Shown here in pieces: positions 57,398-64,000 of a stretch of 64,000 bases of DNA. A model generated the notes under the pieces. The model was not told the DNA's origin. It saw nothing but the letters and a program-made list of their open reading frames with translations, and ran no database searches. The position numbers were made by a program, and so were the translations under genes. The DNA is taken from contig NMRA01000002.1 in NCBI GenBank assembly GCA_002633005.1, positions 1,810,986 through 1,874,985 of the forward strand. Direction: 5' to 3'. Each line of letters starts with the position of its first letter. Within the stretch, counting starts at the first letter, position 1. This DNA comes from Phoronis australis (lineage: Eukaryota > Phoronida > Phoronidae).

Positions 57398-60300
57398 CTG
57401 CAAAATAAGACAATAATGGAGTAAAACCTAGCTGACAGCTAAAATTCAAATTGAATCCAGTTTTTGTACAATACTCATCATGATTATTACTTTCTCCCTG
57501 AATCAGGCTCCACCAGCATGAGGGATTGTTTACATTCAAATAGATGCCACTTGCAACAAGTTCATGCACCAAATTAGCTAGCCAAAACAATTACCCATGT
57601 ATAATTGTATATTGTATTTATCATCTATGACCTTGCTTTCCATAACTTTTTCTGTCTAAAATGATAAGTGTAAACCAGAGAAGACTAAATTCACTGTAAA
57701 GTAATGGTGGTTGCGGATGAGCAGGGTTATTACTGTCATTAAGTGTCATACCAGGACTGTGATCTTTACATCCCTTACCTCTCATTTTCCTTGGTCAAAT
57801 AACAAAAATCTAGTCGTGGTTGCAAGTATGTGTCCACATTGCCAGCTATATAGTTGGACCAGAGGGTTGTATAGCTAGGAACACCTCTGGAAACCAATGC
57901 CTTTGAGGCTACTGAAATTAAATTCGCACTCCACTCGAGAGAAGTTTTTCTAAAACTCTTGTATTTAACTGGCATTTACCTTGTCCGGTGTTACAGATGA
58001 TTAAAAGAAACAAAATCAAGTAATCCGTCATTTAGTTGCCCTACTGTCCCGCTTTTTCAAAACAGAAGTTGATCATTGTGTGAGGAATGGTAATGACTAA
58101 ATAACTTTCAAAAATTGAGATTTAGATGCAATTTTTCAATCTTTCATTTTATCACAAAATGAAAAGTTAGAATCAACTGCAAAAATGTAAAACTCTAAAT
58201 AATTAAAATCCCAAGTTCTGCATTAACATCTTCTTTACACGACTCGAGGCTTTCTCACAAAGGCCCAGTTCCATGTTTGGAAATATTTTGCAGTCATTAT
58301 TTGAAGTATGTTAATCGACTTTTGAAAAATCCAACAAATTTAGTTCTGGTAATTTTTGGGGTAAAATAAGAGAAAACTCCTATAACTTTGACAATTGAAG
58401 ACCTAGTTAATATTTTCATCAATGAGACTAATTCAACGTATTTCAATGTGCCCCCAACACCTCAAGATAAATGTAAACATACTGTTATTTACAGGACCTT
58501 TACTGTTGTTTTTTCTATACGCTTTTGCATGAATGAGTGATCGAGTATTTCCAATATAATTAGATAAAGTTACTGCCCTTTGAGGTAGGTCATACCAGTA
58601 GATCAACCTAAGCTAGCAACCAATCCGAGTATAACTCCTTAGTTACGTACGTAGGAGTAGGACCTTAGAAAAATGTCCAAATTTGATGAAATTCGGAACA
58701 CGATATCTCAAAAACTTTAGAAAACTGCAAGTGTTTTTGAGATTTCATCTCCAATAATGAAATCTGGTCAACAAGTTATTAAAAATACTGTTTTGCTATC
58801 AATGTACCTTTCTTCTTTGCTAAATTTTATTTACGTGACCCAGTTACTGGCAGAATGGCAAAAAGTCAAAAAACAAAATTCTACAAGCTTTGTACTTTCA
58901 GAAAATCCTTACCTATACCGAATTAAAATCAAGTTCTGTAGACAATTGGCTTAAAACACAGTCCTGTCAATAAGGTTCTACATAATCTTAACCATGTTTA
59001 CAGCACGTACCTACATGGATCTATTAGAGCACACGAATACAAACCTCTTGGACTCTGATTGGGAACAATCAAGGCTAAGTATACATGACATCCATTCAAT
59101 AATGACATACACCTGGATAATGTTCCAGCAAATATGTTTATGCAAGATCATTAAAAGAACAGTTCGGACTATACCCGAAGAGTGTACCCATAAGCAATAA
59201 CCTAAGTTTATTTAGCGTTTTTAAAGCATTTTCATGTTGTGCATTCCTTTGGACTCGAACGATATCCAAGTGGTCTTAATGTTGATTTCTTTTGCACCAC
59301 AGAGGAAAACAATTTAAAGACAAATCTAAGTTTTCCTTGTAAAATTCAGCACAATTCACTAAGCAAAATTGTACTCTGTTCACATGACAAAGGTTATACC
59401 AGCAGTAATCTGTTCACATGACAAAGGTTATACCAGTAATTTAAGATTAAAGGTGAGGATTCTAGTAGAATGTACTATCATGGTGAAACAATTAGTATAA
59501 ATTTATTAAACAACTCGGCAAAAACAAGTAGGGAAATAACACAGTTTATAGAGAACAGAAGGGAAATAACAGTTTATAGAGAACAGTTATCACTAACCGC
59601 TACGTGAAATTGCAGGTAGCTTTAACAATGCTATGACCCTTTGAAAACTAGAACAACGATAATTTTGCCATTCTTTCTTCTCAAAACATAAGAAACTTAG
59701 CTCCCTATTTTGGTCACAAGAGACGTTACACGGTATCACATACCAAGGACTATTTCACAGTCATGCCAAACGAAAATTTCAAGGCTAGAGCCAAGATATA
59801 AAGTGACGGGTACTAATTAGTACATACTGTATACACAAGAGCATCATAACTTAATTATATGCTAACGAACATAGACATGTAATTAGAGCGAGCAGAAACT
59901 GCTGTAGCAATAAAACGAGAAGTTCCAATCTAAGATTAGGTCACCTATTAACAACTTTTACATTTCCTACATGCTTGTTAACCTTTCTAAAGAATGCCGA
60001 TACTCAGCAATGTAATCACCAAACCTGTAACCTATACCTGCCAGCCCCTCCCCCTCCCCCTTCCACCCTTAAACAGGACTGGGAGTAAATGACCAAACTG
60101 TATTGAGAATAGGAGTTTCATCAAACTTATACAAAACAATCAAAGATTTTATTCAATTCAGCAATACTATTAATTTTGGATGCACCTTCTGAAGACTGAA
60201 GTATTTGAAGCATGTGTCTAGTCTTCTTCTTGGATAATTCCTCAAATCTAAAATTACACCGACAAAATGTCAATGGTAGCAAGCAGCATGCCTCCTTTCA

Positions 60301-60500
60301 ACTTATACCCAACATGACATTTTAAGTTAAACCTTAATCCATCACAACCAGAACGGAAGTGCTAGGAGCAAGAACGAGTTTATACGACTCCTGAACAGAC
60401 TGCTGAACAGCGTGTATGTTGGCAATGACTTCAAAAATCAGTTAAACCCTGTTGGATATGGTAGTCAACTCTGGATTCAATCTTGAAGCATCCAGTAATC
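57398..60500. other. Presumed UBE2I intron 1 / upstream region of the receptor gene
   Basis: No exon was found on either strand. Small direct repeats occur at about 59369-59440 (TTCACATGACAAAGGTTATA twice) and 59528-59585 (ACAGTTTATAGAGAACAG twice). The promoter of the receptor gene starting at 60501 should lie in the right part, but no clear element is visible. Confidence 0.4.
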
Positions 60501-63023
60501 ATGACATGCGTCTTAACCATTACTTTTCTTGTCATCAACATTGGTGTGATTTCAGGAAGTGACCACAACATAAGTACAGGAGGCGATATTTGGCCAACAA
60601 CGGCTAGTGGAATTCAACTCAATGCCAGCATGTTTTCACCATGGAACTGGAGTTTGTCAAAGAAATCACGGCGAGAATCTTTGCAGAGGGAGAAAACAAC
60701 TGATGGTCTTGAAAACCAGTTGATAACAGGAAGCTCAGTGGTTAACCAAAGCCTTCATAATGACTTCCAATTTGTTGTAATTTCAAGTCTTCCTGTGGTA
60801 AACCCAACGGAATCCAGAATGACAGCATCCGCGCAGCCAATGCTGGCATATGTAGACGACAGCTCCAGCACACTGCCAATGAAGATGAATAACTCAGTGT
60901 CCCTCGATGGAAGCCCCGTTCTGGCCAGCGTAGCTTACACAGCTATACCAGAGCCAATAAGAGAGACTACATTTCCGAAAAGAACGCGTCACGATCAGTT
61001 ACAACCACCAAACTCAACAATAGCATACACACCACTGATGTCAGCAACGATATCAGAAATGTTAGCACCAAGTTTGGCGGACAAACAGCAGGAAGGGAGC
61101 ATCAGCGTTTCAACAGCTTATCCCCATCAGTTACAAACCTCAAGCTTGCCAAATAAGGAAAACATTACATCTTCACTGTACTTTCTACTGCAGTCATCTG
61201 AGTCAGTCATACAAGACACATTTTCTTTTCACACGGGCAGCTTTGCAGCAACACCAAGCCAGTCCACAGGTGAGACAACATTCAGTAGCAAGCAGCAAAA
61301 TGTTCAAACTTCTTTTCACATTGCTAGCGTAAGCAAGATAAGGCAAGTCATAAGTGACATTAAACCGACAAGGACCACCTATTCTGAAAATTTGGATCAA
61401 TCTTCTAGAAACATAGAAGCTATTTCCCATGAAGAGTCTACTCTTTTCAAAGAGAATGAGACGGGTGACAATCAAGTTCGATCAAGTGGACAAGTATTTC
61501 CATTCACCGCTTTCCAGACGTTAGATGACTTAGTCACTTCGACAGAACAGACAGCAAACTCTCAATATGGTTTTGGTTCGACAGCTCATAACTTCAGTGA
61601 GAAACAAATTTCGACAAGCATTAACCCAAACAGTGACCACGTGCGTAGCACACCAACAACACTCCGTCATTATACACCACAAATTTCCTTGTGGAGTACA
61701 GTTGCAAGCTCCGTGCTCTTACTCATTACAGCATTGATATTCGGTCTTGTACCAACACTACGCGATGCGGAGGGTTATTGCATACTGAATCTTTCAGTAG
61801 CTCTTGCACTGGCACAGCTGACAGACATATTGGGACGAGACAGTGTAGAGCTTGGAGTAGGCTGTCAAATTGTGGCAGGAGTCTCCCAATATCTTGGAAT
61901 AGCCTCTTTCTTCTGGGGCAGCGTCTTAGTGATTGATAACTGGAGTGTCATAAGTCGGCCAATCAGAGATCAGAAAAACAATTTGAACTATGTCATGTAC
62001 GCACTGTTTGCATGGCTCGGTCCACTGACTGTTCTTTTGTCTACGTTTCTCTATGACAACCTGGCTGATGAGTCATCAAATCTTAGACCAAAGATTGGTG
62101 AAACTGAATGTTTTATTACTGTTCAGAGTGCGCTGTTGTTATTTTTTGTGTCCCCATGTTGTGCACTGTACCTAGTCAGCGCCCTGGCATTTACATATTC
62201 CTGCTCCCACGTAGCTCGAAAGCGAGAGAGGGGACACGAACAAATTTCGAGCAAGGTGAAGTATAAACTAGTACGTAACATTATTATTTTGACCACCATG
62301 ACAGTCAGAGTAATCTTGACCTATGTGGCACGTGTGTACGAAACGGAGGTAACTCTTATTTTGGACTCCAACCTGACACTTTTGCAAGGCATTCTCATAT
62401 TTATTCTGTGTATCTGCAAGTGGGATGTATTTGTCAAAGTACATAACCGTGTGCGCCAGTGCATTGATACTTGTAAAAGCCGACTAGAAGACCACAACAA
62501 GCGCAGAAAGGTGAGAAATACATACTCTATGGAAAAAAGAAAGGCGCTACGAGCAGTAGATTTTGCCCATGGTTGCGATAACCAACTTATCACCGAGTCA
62601 AAGTTCAGCCGGCACGCAAAAGTCACGATTGAAGAGCGGTATCGCAAATATCATCCTCTCCACAGGAGTGATAAATTAAAAAATGATGATGATACGGCAG
62701 ACACAAAGGCCACATCAATGATACAGAGATTGAGCGAGAGATTGAAACGCAAAGCTAGCAACAAGAGGGCGCCAGTGCTAAACAACAAGTACGACCAGTT
62801 CAACCCCATGTTGGAAGGATATAACAACAGAGCCTATGAATCCTCAGTAACGGACATGTCCAGCGATGAGTGTACTATGTATAGTCTTCATGCTCCAAGT
62901 GAAAATCTGCAGATTCAAATGAGGGACATCATAGCAAGTAATGAACCGTCATCAGTTACAGAGATTGACTGCACAGATGTATCGGGCACCTCTGAGACGG
63001 TCTCACAAGAGTCAAGGTTCTGA
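60501..63023 (+). CDS. Single-exon Methuselah/adhesion-like seven-pass receptor
   Basis: One uninterrupted frame encodes 840 residues. A signal peptide (MTCVLTITFLVINIGVISG) is followed by a Ser/Thr-rich ectodomain of about 375 residues with many N-glycosylation sequons and no recognisable domain. Seven hydrophobic segments span about 394-641, beginning SLWSTVASSVLLLITALIFG. GYCILNLSVALALAQLTDIL and ASFFWGSVLVIDNWSVI match TM2 and TM3 of class B2/Methuselah receptors. Cys near 454 (GVGCQIV) and Cys near 536 (ETECFITV) would form the TM3-ECL2 disulfide. A basic, Ser-rich C-tail of about 200 residues follows. No GPS/GAIN cleavage motif precedes TM1, unlike true adhesion receptors. The ATG at 60501 is chosen because it starts the signal peptide and has A at -3. 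The ligand is unknown. Lack of introns suggests retroposition. Confidence 0.85.
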   Translation: MTCVLTITFLVINIGVISGSDHNISTGGDIWPTTASGIQLNASMFSPWNWSLSKKSRRESLQREKTTDGLENQLITGSSVVNQSLHNDFQFVVISSLPVVNPTESRMTASAQPMLAYVDDSSSTLPMKMNNSVSLDGSPVLASVAYTAIPEPIRETTFPKRTRHDQLQPPNSTIAYTPLMSATISEMLAPSLADKQQEGSISVSTAYPHQLQTSSLPNKENITSSLYFLLQSSESVIQDTFSFHTGSFAATPSQSTGETTFSSKQQNVQTSFHIASVSKIRQVISDIKPTRTTYSENLDQSSRNIEAISHEESTLFKENETGDNQVRSSGQVFPFTAFQTLDDLVTSTEQTANSQYGFGSTAHNFSEKQISTSINPNSDHVRSTPTTLRHYTPQISLWSTVASSVLLLITALIFGLVPTLRDAEGYCILNLSVALALAQLTDILGRDSVELGVGCQIVAGVSQYLGIASFFWGSVLVIDNWSVISRPIRDQKNNLNYVMYALFAWLGPLTVLLSTFLYDNLADESSNLRPKIGETECFITVQSALLLFFVSPCCALYLVSALAFTYSCSHVARKRERGHEQISSKVKYKLVRNIIILTTMTVRVILTYVARVYETEVTLILDSNLTLLQGILIFILCICKWDVFVKVHNRVRQCIDTCKSRLEDHNKRRKVRNTYSMEKRKALRAVDFAHGCDNQLITESKFSRHAKVTIEERYRKYHPLHRSDKLKNDDDTADTKATSMIQRLSERLKRKASNKRAPVLNNKYDQFNPMLEGYNNRAYESSVTDMSSDECTMYSLHAPSENLQIQMRDIIASNEPSSVTEIDCTDVSGTSETVSQESRF

Positions 63024-64000
63024 TGTTAGTTCACGTAACATAACTGTATACTAGAACAAAGGTATAGTTAATAGTTTCTTGTCCTCATACAGACAATTTT
63101 TTAAATATGTTAAAAATGACAGATTTAGCTGAATTATGCTATAATGAAATCTCACCAACTTTGTACACAATATGGAAACAGGTGAAGTTTTATATTCTAT
63201 TTCTTCCAAGAATGATATATGGTACCAGAATAATACTTGGCTAAGTTCTGTACCACAACTAACAACAGACAATATGCTGAAAAATTTGGGCCCTCACAAC
63301 AATGGGCCTTGAAAAATAAAAAACCCGCAATGTTTGGATATCATTTTTGCTCAAAATTGGTGAGATTTTACGGTACTTTGAAATTTCCAAACTCAGGATG
63401 ACTTGTGGTGTGGAAAGCTATGAGAAAATGGACAAAATAGGCACTTCTAATCTACGGAAATTTACGCAACTGGAACTTTTATTTGAGTAATGACATCTCG
63501 CTAATCACGTTTCCATAATTACAAGAAACATAGGTTTACTTTCTTAACGATAATACGCCAGCGAGCATTGCATGTAAACACTGTACACTTTAAGTTGTAA
63601 TTTTAATGAGGCAGGTACTCAAAATTGTTTGTTATTTCAATAAAAACGTTAAATTACAACATGTTATGGCCACATATGCGTAGAATTATTGAGTAAAATT
63701 CTTAAAAATTTAAGATTTCGTCAATTTTCAATGCAGCTATTAGCCCAGCTTCAGTGAGGGGAACACCATTTTGCTTTAGACAGTTTAACACCTCAAAATT
63801 GTCTCCGCTCATTATGTATTCCCATGAGAAGTGATTTCTAGGCTTCGAAAGAACTGTTGAGTTCAAAAATGCTCGAGATCATTAATGGCACAAAAAATGC
63901 CAGGATGTTGAGTCAGTGCTCGAGTAACACCAATTATCAGCTGTTCATAATGGAAAGTACCGTAATCGTTCGGGTTAACGCCCATGCTCAGTTAACCGCC
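63024..64000. other. Right flank: receptor 3' UTR and further presumed UBE2I intron
   Basis: Beyond the polyadenylation signals nothing is recognised on either strand. In particular, I see no exon encoding the UBC9 N-terminus (residues 1-22). Confidence 0.4.
63315..63644 (+). terminator. Polyadenylation signals of the receptor gene
   Basis: AATAAA occurs at 63315-63320 and again at 63639-63644 downstream of the stop at 63023, giving possible 3' UTRs of about 0.3 or 0.6 kb. The choice cannot be made from sequence alone. Confidence 0.45.

Overview
The window is nuclear DNA from an animal, most likely an invertebrate bilaterian. Introns follow the GT-AG rule, the spacers are long and AT-rich, and there are many small non-autonomous transposons. 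The conserved genes are animal proteins: the Polycomb ubiquitin ligase RING1/RNF2, the zinc-finger factor E4F1, the SUMO-conjugating enzyme UBC9 (UBE2I), an aquaporin-8-like channel and a Methuselah/adhesion-like seven-pass receptor. A hemichordate or another non-vertebrate deuterostome would fit, but the sequence does not settle this.

Layout. The left 31 kb is gene-poor. At 5.5-5.8 kb lies the first coding exon of an aquaporin-8-like gene (minus strand, leaving the window on the left). At 16.3-19.2 kb lies a two-exon gene for a 97-residue secreted protein with four C-x3-C motifs. The rest of this part holds a 30-bp minisatellite, a 0.7-kb palindromic foldback element, several MITEs and a duplicated 1.5-1.8-kb block. 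The right half is gene-dense. RNF2 (minus, four exons, 27.4-31.9 kb) is head-to-head with E4F1 (plus, 15 exons, 32.4-50.1 kb, 772 aa). E4F1 is tail-to-tail with UBE2I (minus, 52.9-57.4 kb, with its first coding exon probably beyond the right edge). A single-exon seven-pass receptor gene (plus, 60.5-63.0 kb) therefore seems to be nested in UBE2I intron 1. All exon joins listed were checked by hand for reading phase.

How the genes relate. RNF2 is the catalytic RING subunit of Polycomb repressive complex 1, UBC9 is the sole SUMO E2, and E4F1 is a transcription factor and atypical ubiquitin ligase reported to work with p53 and the PRC1 subunit BMI1. All three act in nuclear protein modification, but the sequence does not show that their adjacency is functional. 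In human, E4F1 and UBE2I are both on 16p13.3 and AQP8 is on 16p12, so the block may be remnant ancestral linkage.

The most striking observation is a tandemly duplicated 80-nt exon in UBE2I. The two copies differ at nine sites, eight of them synonymous. They are separated by a 52-nt intron, and including both would shift the frame: the signature of mutually exclusive exons in a gene normally regarded as invariant. Other leads are the four-C-x3-C secreted protein, a long hairpin in RNF2 intron 1, a triplicated splice donor and a possible alternative last exon in E4F1. Two direct duplications abut single-N gaps and are probably unmerged haplotype contigs rather than biology.
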